Shown: positions 8,222-17,030, counted from the first letter of the stretch. The stretch is 64,000 nt of DNA from Micromonospora purpureochromogenes (GCF_900091515.1 NZ_LT607410.1:4774001-4838000), one strand, 5' to 3'. Numbers and translations are program-made. The notes: generated by a model from the sequence alone, not told the origin.

Positions 8222-8812
8222 TCAGGCCCGGTGGTACGCCAGCTCGCCGGCCCGGATCGGCACGTCCACCCGGTTCTCCCGCGGGGCGAGCGGGCAGGCC
8301 CACCGGTCGTCGTAGGCGCAGCTCGGGTTGTAGAGGTAGTTGCCGTCCAGGCGTACCCGCCCGCCGGGCAGCACGGTGAGCCCCCGGCCGTACGTGCCCT
8401 TGACGGTGTCGGTCAGGTACCGGCCGCCGCCGTAGCTCTCCCGGCCGCAGGTGCCGTCGCGCAGCGGCACGAAGAGCCCGCCCCCGTACGCCTCGATCCA
8501 CCACAGGGTCAGCGGGCCCCACGGGGTCTGCGCCACCGCCACCCGCCGGTAGGTCACCACGCCGTCCGGGCCGCCGGTGTCGATGCTCTCGGTGCCCGAG
8601 GCGGGGCGCAGCGCCGCCTCCACGACGGCCTCCGGGTTCGGCGGGAACCAGCCCAGCCCGGTGAAGGCCGCCCGGTCGGCGGCGGGCACCGGACTCTGCG
8701 GGTGCCCCGCGAACAGCTCGTCGCGGGCCGCCCGGAAGCCGGCCAGGTCGAGGTCGGAGAGGTAGAGCCGGGCCACCCGCTCCCGCCAGTCGAGCAGCTC
8801 GAGATCGTCCAC
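8222..8812 (-). CDS. DUF1684 domain protein
   Basis: 196 residues. The conserved C-terminal half of DUF1684 is clear: GGGRYLTDTVKGTYG, then LDGNYLYNPSCAYDDRWACPLAP and a final NRVDVPIRAGE. The family forms a beta-rich fold with a conserved NPSCAY/CPLAP signature; its biochemical role is not established. There is no signal peptide, so it is cytosolic. It starts 9 bases after the upstream acetyltransferase stop and is very probably co-transcribed with it. Confidence 0.8.
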   Translation of the reverse strand: MDDLELLDWRERVARLYLSDLDLAGFRAARDELFAGHPQSPVPAADRAAFTGLGWFPPNPEAVVEAALRPASGTESIDTGGPDGVVTYRRVAVAQTPWGPLTLWWIEAYGGGLFVPLRDGTCGRESYGGGRYLTDTVKGTYGRGLTVLPGGRVRLDGNYLYNPSCAYDDRWACPLAPRENRVDVPIRAGELAYHRA

Positions 8813-8821
8813 CCGCCGAGC

Positions 8822-9364
8822 CTAGCCGGGCCCCGGGTCAGGGTCCGTCGCCAGCCGGGCGTGCAGGTGCTCGTCGTGGCGGCGGCCGTCGCCGTACCGG
8901 TGGGAGTCGCGCATGGTGCCCTCGATCGGGTACCCGGCCCGCGCGGCGACCCGGCAGGAGGCCGGGTTGGCGACCGCGTGGCAGAGCTCGATGCGGTGCA
9001 CCCCCAGGTGGGCGAAGGCCCACCCGCCGAGCGCGGTGACGGCCCGGGAGGCCACCCCCCGGCCTCGCGCGGCGGCGGCCGTCCAGTAGCCGATCGAGGC
9101 GTTGCCGTCGTGGATCTGGAAGAGCGAGGCCCCGCCGAGCAGGCTGCCGTCGGCCGCGTCGGTCACCGCCAGGGACAGCCGGTCCAACGCCGTCGGGTCC
9201 GCGCGCCGGCGCAGCCACTCGCGCGCCCCGGCCTCGTCCCGGACGCCCTGCGGGTTCCACCGCTCGACCTCGGGTTCCCGCAGCGCGGCGAGCACGGCGC
9301 GGGCGTCCCGCGCCCGCCAGGCGCGCAGCAGCAGGCCCGGGGCGGTCAGCTCGACGGGATCCAC
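8822..9364 (-). CDS. GNAT N-acetyltransferase, RimJ/RimL type
   Basis: 180 residues. It follows the RimJ/L-like pattern: LTAPGLLLRAWRARDARAVLAAL, the acetyl-CoA loop in ARGRGVASRAVTALGGWAF, and the C-terminal NPASCRVAARAGYPIEGTMRD. It should transfer an acetyl group to an amine of a protein N-terminus or a small molecule; the target is unknown. GTG 9364 is the first start in front of the domain. The upstream open frame covers the divergent marR gene and is a shadow. First gene of a two-gene unit with the DUF1684 gene. Confidence 0.75.
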   Translation of the reverse strand: MDPVELTAPGLLLRAWRARDARAVLAALREPEVERWNPQGVRDEAGAREWLRRRADPTALDRLSLAVTDAADGSLLGGASLFQIHDGNASIGYWTAAAARGRGVASRAVTALGGWAFAHLGVHRIELCHAVANPASCRVAARAGYPIEGTMRDSHRYGDGRRHDEHLHARLATDPDPGPG

Positions 9365-9491
9365 GGGCCGGAGTGTGGCACGGGGTGCCGCCGACCCGCC
9401 CGCGCTTTCCGCCGATCGTCTTCCTTCACAACTGAAATGCCCGCCCGCTCGCCCTCGCTCCGCCGGCCGCCGGCAGCTCAAAGAGGGCTTG

Positions 9492-9516
9492 TTTAAATTT
9501 GAAGGAGTGCTACAGT
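9492..9516 (+). promoter_or_regulatory. Operator and leaderless promoter of the marR-pirin operon
   Basis: TTTAAATTTGAA (9492-9503) is a 12-base near-palindrome and the most AT-rich patch nearby, a plausible MarR operator. TACAGT (9511-9516) stands 7 bases before GTG 9524 and fits a -10 for a leaderless transcript. Binding by the adjacent MarR protein would block the promoter (autoregulation), which is usual for this family. Confidence 0.5.
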
Positions 9517-9523
9517 CGTAGCC

Positions 9524-10003
9524 GTGACGGAGAGTCTGGACAGCGCGCGGATGGCCGGCTGGCGCGCGTACATCGAGGCGAGTCAGCGGTTGTTCACCCA
9601 GCTGGAGGACGATCTGCGCGCCGACCGCGGCCTGAGCTTCGCCGACTACCACGTGCTGGTCCTGCTCGCCGAGGCTCCTGGGCAGCGGCTGCGGATGGGC
9701 GAGCTGGCCGACCGCCTGGTCTTCTCCCCCAGCCGGCTGACCTACCAGATCACGTCCATGCAGCGGCGTGGGCTGGTCGCCCGGGAGTCCTGCCCGCAGG
9801 ACCGCCGGGGCAGCGAGGCGGTGCTGACCGCCGCCGGGCTGCTCGCCCTGCGCGAGGCCGCACCGGGGCACCTGGCCTCGGTCCGCCGGCACCTGATGGA
9901 CGACCTCGACGACGCCGAGGTCGCCACCCTGACCCGGGTCTTCGAACGACTCGGCCGGCGCCTGCGCGCCGACCGCGACGCGTCGTCCACCCTGAGCGAC
10001 TAA
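9524..10003 (+). CDS. MarR-family transcriptional regulator
   Basis: 159 residues. A winged-helix core is visible: LSFADYHVLVLLAEAPGQRLRMGELADRL, with the recognition helix in SPSRLTYQITSMQRRGLV and the wing in CPQDRRGSEAVLTAAG. MarR proteins bind palindromes as dimers and release them on binding phenolic or oxidant ligands. The pirin gene starts 10 bases downstream, so it most likely represses its own operon with pirin. Confidence 0.88.
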   Translation: MTESLDSARMAGWRAYIEASQRLFTQLEDDLRADRGLSFADYHVLVLLAEAPGQRLRMGELADRLVFSPSRLTYQITSMQRRGLVARESCPQDRRGSEAVLTAAGLLALREAAPGHLASVRRHLMDDLDDAEVATLTRVFERLGRRLRADRDASSTLSD

Positions 10004-10013
10004 GGAGTTCGCG

Positions 10014-11000
10014 ATGCCCGCCATCACCGTCGACGACGTCCTCGTCCTGCCCCGCCTGCCCCGGCTCGACGAGAGCACCGACTTCCGTCCGGTACGCCGC
10101 CTGATCACCGCCCCGCGCGGCTACGAGGGCGAGGGCTTCCCGGTGCGCCGGGCCTTCGCCGGGGTGCCGACGACCGAGCTGGACCCGTTCATCCACCTGG
10201 ACCAGATGGGTGAGGTGGACTACGCCCCGGGCGAGCCGAAGGGCACCTCGTGGCACCCGCACCGCGGCTTCGAGACCGTGACCTACATGATCGACGGGAT
10301 CATGGACCACCAGGACTCGCAGGGTGGTGGCGGCACCATCACCAACGGCGACACCCAGTGGATGACCGCCGGCCGTGGCCTGCTGCACATCGAGGCGCCG
10401 CCGGAGCACCTGGTGACGAGCGGCGGCCTCTTCCACGGCCTCCAGCTCTGGGTCAACCTGCCCAAGGTGGCGAAGATGAAGCCGCCGCGCTACCAGGACA
10501 TCCGGGGCCGGGAGGCGGCGCTGCTCACCACGCCGGACGGTGGGGCGCTGATCCGGGTGATCGCCGGCGAGGTGGCCGGGCACCGGGGCCCGGGCTCGAC
10601 CCACACCCCGATCACCATCGCGCACGTGACGCTCCAGCCCGGCGCCGAGCTGAGCCTGCCCTGGCGGCCGAACTTCAACGCGCTGGTCTACGTGCTGGGC
10701 GGCCGCGGCACCGTCGGCACCGACCGGCGGCCGGTGCGCACCGGCCAGCTGGCCGTGCACGGGCCGGGCGACGCGCTGCGGGTCACCGCCGACGCCCGGC
10801 AGGACGCCAACACCCCGGCGCTGGACCTCTTCATCATGGGTGGCCGGCCGATCCGGGAGCCGGTGGCGCACTACGGGCCGTTCGTGATGAACACCCGCGC
10901 TGAACTGGTCCGGGCCTTCGAGGACTTCCAGGCCGGCCGGCTCGGGGTCGTCCCCGCCAAGCGGCTGCCGCACACCGGCGGCCAGGGCGACCGTCCCTGA
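10014..11000 (+). CDS. Pirin family protein
   Basis: 328 residues, bicupin. The N-terminal cupin carries the metal ligands in WHPHRGFETVTY (two His), with the later HIEAP supplying the His/Glu pair. GGGGTITNGDTQWMTAGRGLLH is the pirin hallmark. Pirins bind Fe or other divalent metals; some have quercetinase activity and others act as redox-sensitive regulators. The start at ATG 10014 follows AAGGAG. It is co-transcribed with marR and followed directly by a strong hairpin. Confidence 0.88.
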   Translation: MPAITVDDVLVLPRLPRLDESTDFRPVRRLITAPRGYEGEGFPVRRAFAGVPTTELDPFIHLDQMGEVDYAPGEPKGTSWHPHRGFETVTYMIDGIMDHQDSQGGGGTITNGDTQWMTAGRGLLHIEAPPEHLVTSGGLFHGLQLWVNLPKVAKMKPPRYQDIRGREAALLTTPDGGALIRVIAGEVAGHRGPGSTHTPITIAHVTLQPGAELSLPWRPNFNALVYVLGGRGTVGTDRRPVRTGQLAVHGPGDALRVTADARQDANTPALDLFIMGGRPIREPVAHYGPFVMNTRAELVRAFEDFQAGRLGVVPAKRLPHTGGQGDRP

Positions 11001-11010
11001 TCGCACGCCA

Positions 11011-11037
11011 GGGCGCCCCGGTCCCCCCGGGGCGCCC
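11011..11037 (+). terminator. Hairpin terminator after pirin
   Basis: An 11-bp perfect stem GGGCGCCCCGG with its complement and loop TCCCC, placed 10 bases after the pirin stop. It also faces the end of the convergent small membrane gene, so it may work both ways. Confidence 0.7.
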
Positions 11038-11047
11038 CGCGTCGGCC

Positions 11048-11176
11048 TCAGGAGACGGCGAAGATTCCGGCGACCCCGAGGATCACCATGAGCAACACCG
11101 CCAACAGCGCACCCCGTTCACTCTCCACCGCCTGAGGGCGGTACTCGGTCACGGGGTTCGTCGTCTCGGCGGGCAT
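11048..11176 (-). CDS. Small single-pass membrane protein (42 aa)
   Basis: A hydrophilic N-terminus (MPAETTNPVTEYRPQAVESE) is followed by one transmembrane helix, ALLAVLLMVILGVAGIFAV, ending right at the C-terminus. ATG 11176 is preceded by GAGGAGG, a near-perfect ribosome site, which is why I accept such a short gene. I do not recognise a named family. It diverges from the phospholipase D-like gene. Confidence 0.6.
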   Translation of the reverse strand: MPAETTNPVTEYRPQAVESERGALLAVLLMVILGVAGIFAVS

Positions 11177-11312
11177 GGTGTGGCCTCCTCGCTGTGCGCG
11201 TCTCGGGTCCGACAGGTGCCACCACCAGGGCACGCGGAGCAGGCCCGGCGTGCGTACCGGCGGCAGGACACCTACCGTGAGGACGTTGTCGACGACCTCG
11301 GGGGGCTGGAAC

Positions 11313-12902
11313 GTGGCGATCCAGGATTGGTTCCTGACCGCTGACGAACGCGCCAACCCGGTCTCGGTGTTACCCGTCTGGACGGCGGGAAACCTCGCCG
11401 AGCCGTTGATTCACGGTGCGGCGTACTTCGACCGGCTGGTCAGCGAGGTGGAGGCGCTGCGCGCCGGTGACCACCTGTTCTTCACCGACTGGCGTGGCGA
11501 CCCGGACCAGCGGATGCGCCCGGACGGACCGACGGTGGTCCAGCTCTTCGCCGGGGCCGCTCAGCGGGGCGTCGTGGTCAAGGGGCTGATCTGGCGCTCC
11601 CACCTCGACGCCCTCTCCTACAGCGAGGCGGAGAACCGCAGCCTCAGCGAGGCGATCTGCGCGGCCGGCGGCGAGGTGCTGCTCGACCAGCGGGTCCGGC
11701 GCGGCGGCTCGCACCACCAGAAGCTGGTGGTACTGCGCCACCCCGGGGCGCCGGAGCGCGACATCGCCTTCGCGGGCGGCATCGACCTGTGCCACAGCCG
11801 GCGCGACGACGCGGCGCACCGGGGCGACCCGCAGGCCGTGCAGATGTCCCCCCGGTACGGCCCGCACCCGCCCTGGCACGACGTGCAGCTCGCCGTCCGC
11901 GGTCCGGTGGTCGGCGCGCTGGACACCACGTTCCGGGAGCGCTGGACGGATCCGATGCCGCTGGACTCGGAGAATCCGCTGGCCTACCTGCGCGACCGGC
12001 TGCGCGGCGCCGACCTCAGCCCCGATCCCCTGCCCGAGCAGCCGGCCGACCCGCCGCCCTGCGGCCCGCACCGGATCCAGGTGCTGCGCACCTACCCGGC
12101 GGTCCGCCCGCGCTACTCCTTCGCGCCGGACGGCGAGCGCACCGTGGCCCGTGGCTACACCAAGGCGGTACGCCGGGCCCGCCGGCTGATCTACCTGGAG
12201 GACCAGTACCTGTGGTCCACCGAGGTGGCCGAGCTGTTCGCCGACGCGCTGCGGGACAACCGCGACCTGCACCTGGTGGCGGTGGTGCCCCGCTACCCGG
12301 ACGTGGACGGCCGGCTGGCCCTGCCGCCGAACATGGTCGGCCGCGAGCAGGCGCTCTCGCTCTGCGACAAGGCCGCCCCGGACCGGGTGCACGTGTTCGA
12401 CCTGGAGAACCGCGAGGGCGAGCCGGTCTACGTGCACGCGAAGATCTGCGTGGTCGACGACGTCTGGGCGAGCGTGGGCAGCGACAACTTCAACCGCCGG
12501 TCCTGGACGCACGACAGCGAGCTGTCCTGCGCGGTGCTCGACGACACCCGCGACGAGCGGGCGCCCACCGATCCGGCCGGCGCGGGCGACGGCGCCCGGG
12601 TCTTCGCCCGGGAGCTGCGGCTGCGGCTGTGGCGCGAGCACCTCGACCGCGACCCGGCCGGCGGCGAGGACGCCGACCTGCTGGACCCGGAAGCGGCGGT
12701 GCAGGCGATCATCTCGGCGGCCGACGCCCTCCAGCGGTGGTACGACGGCGGCCGGCAGGGCCCCCGGCCCCCGGGCCGGCTGCGCCCGCACCGGCCGGAA
12801 CGGCTGCCCTGGCTGACCCGGCTCTGGGCGCTACCGGCGTACCGGCTGGTCTACGACCCGGACGGCAGACCGCTGCGGGCCCGGCGCGCCGGCACGTGGT
12901 GA
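11313..12902 (+). CDS. Phospholipase D-like protein (two HKD motifs)
   Basis: 529 residues from GTG 11313; GTG 11277 is an equally possible start. It begins with the actinobacterial signature IQDWFLTADERANP. The first HKD motif is SHHQKLVVLRHPG; here the usual Asp (HxKxxxxD) is Arg. The second, VHAKICVVDDVWASVGSDNFN, is complete. PLD-superfamily enzymes form one active site from both motifs and hydrolyse or transfer phosphodiesters of phospholipids such as cardiolipin. There is no signal peptide. The last 72 bases overlap the convergent downstream gene. Confidence 0.8.
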   Translation: MAIQDWFLTADERANPVSVLPVWTAGNLAEPLIHGAAYFDRLVSEVEALRAGDHLFFTDWRGDPDQRMRPDGPTVVQLFAGAAQRGVVVKGLIWRSHLDALSYSEAENRSLSEAICAAGGEVLLDQRVRRGGSHHQKLVVLRHPGAPERDIAFAGGIDLCHSRRDDAAHRGDPQAVQMSPRYGPHPPWHDVQLAVRGPVVGALDTTFRERWTDPMPLDSENPLAYLRDRLRGADLSPDPLPEQPADPPPCGPHRIQVLRTYPAVRPRYSFAPDGERTVARGYTKAVRRARRLIYLEDQYLWSTEVAELFADALRDNRDLHLVAVVPRYPDVDGRLALPPNMVGREQALSLCDKAAPDRVHVFDLENREGEPVYVHAKICVVDDVWASVGSDNFNRRSWTHDSELSCAVLDDTRDERAPTDPAGAGDGARVFARELRLRLWREHLDRDPAGGEDADLLDPEAAVQAIISAADALQRWYDGGRQGPRPPGRLRPHRPERLPWLTRLWALPAYRLVYDPDGRPLRARRAGTW

Positions 12903-13607
12903 GGCGTCGCCACGCGCCTCCGCCCGCGCCTGCTGCCCGGGGTACGGGGTCAGCCCACCCGGGTACGCGAACGCGGTACGCGGGGCGTAGAAGCCCCAGG
13001 TGATCAGCAGCGGGTTCTCCGGGCGCAGCGCGTAGACCGGGTGCCCGGGCTCCAGGAACTCCACCGACTCGATCTCGAACGGGTCGACCGTCTCGGAGAT
13101 GAACGGGTAGACGGAGCTGACCAGCTGCCCGGCGCAGCGGGTGAAGTAGCGGTTGTGCCCGGCGTGGACCACGTGCCCGGTCTCGCCGACCCGCGCCCGG
13201 GCCCGGATCAGCGGCGACCCGTCGGCCACGGTCTCGGCGACCAGCGCCTCGCCCCGCACCTCGATGCTGGTCCGGCCGAGCACCGCGGGAGCGCCGCGGG
13301 CGGCCGCGTACTCCCGCACCAGCGGGCTGGAGGTGACGTAGTGCGTCCACCAGCCGCCCGGCCTCACCCCACCGGGCGCGTTCACCCCCTCCAGGGCCAC
13401 CCCGAGGTAGGTCAGCGAGTAGGCGCCGAAGCCGGAGGTCTGGGAGTCGTCCTCCACCACGTACTGGTTCATGAAGACCTGCCGGTCCCGGCGGGGCCGC
13501 AGGCCGGGCGGCACGAGCGCGGCGACGGCGTCCGGATCCGCCGGCAGCCAGCTGAAGTGCAGCGTGCGACTGTCGACGACGAGTTGCGGATCCGCGGGGT
13601 CCAGCAC
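12831..13607 (-). CDS. Acetoacetate decarboxylase-like (ADC superfamily) protein
   Basis: 258 residues from a GTG at 13607 that follows GGAGG by 4 bases. An upstream TTG at 13658 is in frame but lacks a ribosome site. The middle of the protein (FGAYSLTYLGVALEGVN, then WWTHYVTSSPLVREYA and a beta-rich region up to GHPVYALRPENPLLITWGFY) resembles the ADC beta-cone fold. I cannot locate the Schiff-base lysine with confidence, so a decarboxylase role is uncertain. The last roughly 24 residues (Arg/Ala/Pro-rich) are encoded in the 72-bp overlap with the phospholipase D-like gene. Confidence 0.55.
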   Translation of the reverse strand: MLDPADPQLVVDSRTLHFSWLPADPDAVAALVPPGLRPRRDRQVFMNQYVVEDDSQTSGFGAYSLTYLGVALEGVNAPGGVRPGGWWTHYVTSSPLVREYAAARGAPAVLGRTSIEVRGEALVAETVADGSPLIRARARVGETGHVVHAGHNRYFTRCAGQLVSSVYPFISETVDPFEIESVEFLEPGHPVYALRPENPLLITWGFYAPRTAFAYPGGLTPYPGQQARAEARGDASPRAGAPGPQRSAVRVVDQPVRR

Positions 13608-13983
13608 GACGCCTCCGTACCGATGGGTGTAGGCCGACGCTACGTGCGGTCCTGTCAACGGGACAACGACGGAAAGCCGACACTCGTCCCCATGTCGGTT
13701 TCACGATTGACCGGTCGGTCGGGCCGGGCAGCCGACCGGACGGGACGAACGGGAGTCCGTCGGACACCGCCATCGGTCGAGCGACCCGGTAACGGTGATC
13801 ACAAGACGGCACGTTTTTGTCCGTTGCGTGCCTTTCATGACTCGAAATTACTTAAGTACATCGTCCTTTCGGCTAGATTTCGTCAAGCCGATCGGGCTAA
13901 GGTGAGTCCCGAACGGACCATCTGAAGCTAAACCAAAGCGTCACGTCTTTTTGTCCGCGGACGAGGTGCAGGGAGGACCACCC
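13608..13983. other. Long leader/promoter region before the sigma factor
   Basis: 376 bases with no convincing gene, and clearly less GC-rich from about 13800 on. It contains a direct repeat, CACGTTTTTGTCCG (13810-13823) and CACGTCTTTTTGTCCG (13942-13957). It probably holds divergent promoters for the ADC-like gene and the sigma factor and a long untranslated leader. Confidence 0.4.
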
Positions 13984-14808
13984 ATGACCGCGCCAGCGAC
14001 CACTGAGCAGCCGGCCACCGCCGCGCCGACCACCGAGAAGCTGGACCCGCGCGCGCTCACCGACAGCGCCGCCGACCTGCTCAACGCGATGGCCGCGCTG
14101 CCCGCCAACCATCCGTCCCGCGCCGCGATGCGGGACCGGGCGATCGAAGCCTGGCTGCCGCTCGCCAACCACCTCGCCCACCGCTACAGCGGTCGCGGCG
14201 AGCCCACCGACGACCTGGCGCAGACCGCCGCCGTCGGCCTCATCAAGGCGATCGACAAGTTCGACCCCTCCCGCGGCGTCGACTTCGCCGGCTACGCCAT
14301 CCCGACCATCATCGGTGAGCTGAAGCGGCACTTCCGCGACCGCACGTGGGACATCCGGGTGCCCCGCCGCCTCCAGGAGCTGCGGCTGGCCATCTCCGAC
14401 GCCAACAGCTCGCTGCTGCAGACCCTCGGCCGCTCGCCGACGGTCGCCGACATCGCCGCCCACCTCAAGCTCACCGAGGAAGAGGTCCTGGAAGGCCTGG
14501 AGGGTGCCCGCGCGTACAACGCGGTGTCGCTGTCCACCCCGACCGGCGACGGCGACCGGGCGACCGAGCTGGGCGACATGCTCGGCGGCGAGGACAGCGA
14601 GTTCGAGCTGGCCGAGCTGCGGGTGGCCCTCGGCCCGGCGCTCGCCACGCTCGACGAGCGCGAGCAGAAGATCCTCACCCTGCGCTTCTACGGCAACCTG
14701 ACCCAGTCGCAGATCGCCGAGCAGATCGGCGTCTCGCAGATGCACGTCTCGCGGCTGCTGGCCCGGGCGCTGACCAAGCTGCGGGGTCAGCTCGACGGAA
14801 CCTACTAG
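13984..14808 (+). CDS. SigB/SigF-family RNA polymerase sigma factor
   Basis: 274 residues from ATG 13984 after GGGAGGA. Region 2 is clear (LANHLAHRYSGRGEPTDDLAQTAAVGLIKAIDKFDPSRGVDFAGYAIPTIIGELKRHFRD). Region 3 is around TVADIAAHLKLTEEEVLEGLE. Region 4 ends in LDEREQKILTLRFYGNLTQSQIAEQIGVSQMHVSRLLARAL. The short length without region 1.1 and the GxYAxPTIIGELKRHFRD block place it in the SigB/F/G (stress and development) group. The MEDS-type anti-sigma protein at 1938 and the stress gene at 7582 are possible partner and target. It is followed by a strong terminator. Confidence 0.9.
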   Translation: MTAPATTEQPATAAPTTEKLDPRALTDSAADLLNAMAALPANHPSRAAMRDRAIEAWLPLANHLAHRYSGRGEPTDDLAQTAAVGLIKAIDKFDPSRGVDFAGYAIPTIIGELKRHFRDRTWDIRVPRRLQELRLAISDANSSLLQTLGRSPTVADIAAHLKLTEEEVLEGLEGARAYNAVSLSTPTGDGDRATELGDMLGGEDSEFELAELRVALGPALATLDEREQKILTLRFYGNLTQSQIAEQIGVSQMHVSRLLARALTKLRGQLDGTY

Positions 14809-14860
14809 GGTGCGCTGACGGCGGCCGGGTCGGCGGACCCGGTCACCGTCGCGTCCTTCG

Positions 14861-14889
14861 GGCCCGGTCGGCGGTTCGCCGACCGGGCC
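14861..14889 (+). terminator. Hairpin terminator after the sigma factor
   Basis: A 13-bp perfect stem GGCCCGGTCGGCG with its complement, 3-base loop, followed by TTTCC. It is placed between the sigma factor and the convergent acetyltransferase. Confidence 0.75.
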
Positions 14890-14916
14890 TTTCCGTGCTC
14901 CCGTCGGGTACCGGGC

Positions 14917-15510
14917 TCAGCGGCTGCCGGGCTCGCGCCACATCGGGTAGAACGGGGAGCCGTCGGGCAGCCGGAACGGCTCGCCAACCCGGTAGCCGTG
15001 CCGGGCGTACAGGTCGCGGCTGCGCTCGCTGCTCGCCTCCAGGTACGCCGGCACGCCGGCCGCGTCCAGCGCCGCGTGGTGGTGCCGCAGCAGGGCGGTG
15101 CCGACGCCCCGCCCCTGCCGCTGCGGAGCCACCGCCAGGAACGCCAGGTGGTGGTGGTCGGCGTGCGGGTGGTGCGCCTCGAACAGCGTGTCGAGATGCT
15201 GGAACCGCTCGGTCCACTCGCCGCAGGCCGCGGCCAGCCGCTCGTCGTAGTCGGCCGGTGGCGGCGCCGGGTCGCCGGACTGCGGGAACCAGACCGCGAC
15301 GCCGGACCGGTCGGCGGTGGCGTGGACCAGGCCGTGCCGCATCGCGTACTCGACCAGGATCTCGAAGTTGTCCGCCAGCACGGCCTCCCGCTTGGCGGCG
15401 TCCGGCACCAGCCACCGCGTCGCCGCCAGCTCGTGGAACGCGCCGGCGATCCGCTCGGCGACCGCCCGGGTCTCCGCCGGCCCGAGCCGCTCGACGGTCA
15501 GTGCGGTCAC
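14917..15510 (-). CDS. GNAT N-acetyltransferase
   Basis: 197 residues. The acetyl-CoA loop is AFLAVAPQRQGRGVGTALLRHHH, followed by AYLEASSERSRDLYARHGYRVGEPFRLPDG, the common C-terminal half of small-molecule GNATs. The histidine-rich HHPHADHHHLA lies just before the loop. The substrate is unknown. GTG 15510 overlaps the permease stop as GTGA, so the two are translationally coupled and may act on the same amine or amino acid. Confidence 0.8.
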   Translation of the reverse strand: MTALTVERLGPAETRAVAERIAGAFHELAATRWLVPDAAKREAVLADNFEILVEYAMRHGLVHATADRSGVAVWFPQSGDPAPPPADYDERLAAACGEWTERFQHLDTLFEAHHPHADHHHLAFLAVAPQRQGRGVGTALLRHHHAALDAAGVPAYLEASSERSRDLYARHGYRVGEPFRLPDGSPFYPMWREPGSR

Positions 15511-17030
15511 CGCCGTACCCCCGCCCCGGCCGGCGTCGGCGGGCCCGGCTCCGGCAGCACGGCCGCCGCGGCGCTCTCCGCGCCCAGGCCGATCCGGGCG
15601 TACACGTCGGGGCGGCTGCGGCGCAGGACCAGGCCCCAGAGCACGCCGAGCAGCGCGGCGACCGGGTAGACCGCGGGGATCGCCCAGCGCAGCGGGGAGT
15701 CCGGCGCGACGCCGAGCAGGGTGGCGAAGTTGTCCAGCGCCACCACGATGATCACGGCCAGCGCGAGCGCCGCCAGGCCCGGGGCGATCGCCCGCCGCCA
15801 GAGGGTCTCCCGCACCCCCTGCCGGGCGAAGAACGAGATGACCGCGGCCGAGGTGGCCGCGATCAGCAGCAGCACCCCGAAGCCGCCGCCGGTGCCGGCC
15901 CAGTAGAACAGCTTCAGCACCGGGTCCCAGCCGTTCACCGCGTACAGCACGATCACCACCAGACCGAGGACGCTCTGCGCGAGCGACGCCACCCGGGGCG
16001 ACCCGGTGCGCGGCGAGGTCTGCCCGAACGCGGGGGGCAGCACCCGCTCCCGGCCGAGCGCGAAGGCGTACCGGGCGGTGGTGTTGTGAAACGAGATCAT
16101 CGCGGCCAGCACGGACGTCACGAAGAGCGCCTGGCCGATCAGCACCGCGGTGTCGCCGAGGTGCTCGCCGGCCAGGTTGAAGATGAGCAGGACGCTGTCC
16201 TGGCCGGCCCGCTCGGCGATCCGGTCCGGCCCGGTGGCCACCGTCATCGTCCAGGACGACAGGGCGTAGAGCGCCGCGATGATCGCGACCGAGAGGTAGG
16301 TGGCCATCGGCACCGTCCGGCGCGGGTCCTTGCTCTCCTCGCTGAACACCACCGAGGACTCGAAGCCGACGAAGCCGGTGATGGCGAGCACGAGCGCCGC
16401 CCCGGCGCCCGACACGAAGAGGTTCTCCGGCGACAGCGCGGCGACGCTGACCTCCCCGCCGGCCGGGTGGGTGAGCTGGGCGAGGTCGTAGACCACGATC
16501 ACCGCGATCTCGGTGACCAGCAGCACCGCCAGCACCAGCCCGTTGATGTCGACCCGCAGCAGGCCCAGCACGGCGACCAGGCCCCAGGCGACCAGGGCCA
16601 CCACCCACCACTGCGGGTGCCCGCCGAAAAGCCGGTCGAGCACCGGCTCGGCGGCGATGCCGATGGTGCCGTAGAGCCCGACCTGCAGGGCGTTGTACGC
16701 GATCAGCGCCACCCAGGCCGCGCCGACGCCGGCCGGCCGGCCCAACCCGCGGGAGATGTACGCGTAGAACGCGCCGGCGTTGGCGACCCGGCGGGCCATC
16801 GCCACGTAGCCGACGGAGAAGAGCACGAGCACCGCCGCGACCGCCAGGAAGGCCAGCGGGATGCCGGTCACGCCGGTGACCGCGTACCCGGTGGTGACCA
16901 CCCCGGCGACCACCGTGAACGGCGCGGCGGCGGAGAGGACGAAGAAAATGACCGAGGGGACGCCCAACCGGCCACGGGCCAGGGCGTCGGAGACGTTGCT
17001 GGGGCGTTCCAGCGTCGACGTGGGAGACAT
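15507..17030 (-). CDS. APC-superfamily amino acid permease
   Basis: 507 residues with about 12 transmembrane helices. The start of the APC core (VPSVIFFVLSAAAPFTVVAGVV) and the unwound helix motif GFVGFESSVVFSEESKDPRRTVP are typical of amino acid/polyamine uptake permeases of the cytoplasmic membrane. The open frame extends upstream, but ATG 17030 directly precedes the first conserved block. It follows the GPP34 gene by 50 bases and overlaps the acetyltransferase by 4 bases, indicating a three-gene operon. Confidence 0.87.
   Translation of the reverse strand: MSPTSTLERPSNVSDALARGRLGVPSVIFFVLSAAAPFTVVAGVVTTGYAVTGVTGIPLAFLAVAAVLVLFSVGYVAMARRVANAGAFYAYISRGLGRPAGVGAAWVALIAYNALQVGLYGTIGIAAEPVLDRLFGGHPQWWVVALVAWGLVAVLGLLRVDINGLVLAVLLVTEIAVIVVYDLAQLTHPAGGEVSVAALSPENLFVSGAGAALVLAITGFVGFESSVVFSEESKDPRRTVPMATYLSVAIIAALYALSSWTMTVATGPDRIAERAGQDSVLLIFNLAGEHLGDTAVLIGQALFVTSVLAAMISFHNTTARYAFALGRERVLPPAFGQTSPRTGSPRVASLAQSVLGLVVIVLYAVNGWDPVLKLFYWAGTGGGFGVLLLIAATSAAVISFFARQGVRETLWRRAIAPGLAALALAVIIVVALDNFATLLGVAPDSPLRWAIPAVYPVAALLGVLWGLVLRRSRPDVYARIGLGAESAAAAVLPEPGPPTPAGAGVRR

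Noticed and set aside
13660..13950. Small gene before the sigma factor
   Set aside because: No frame with a ribosome site and plausible codon usage; the region is an AT-richer leader.
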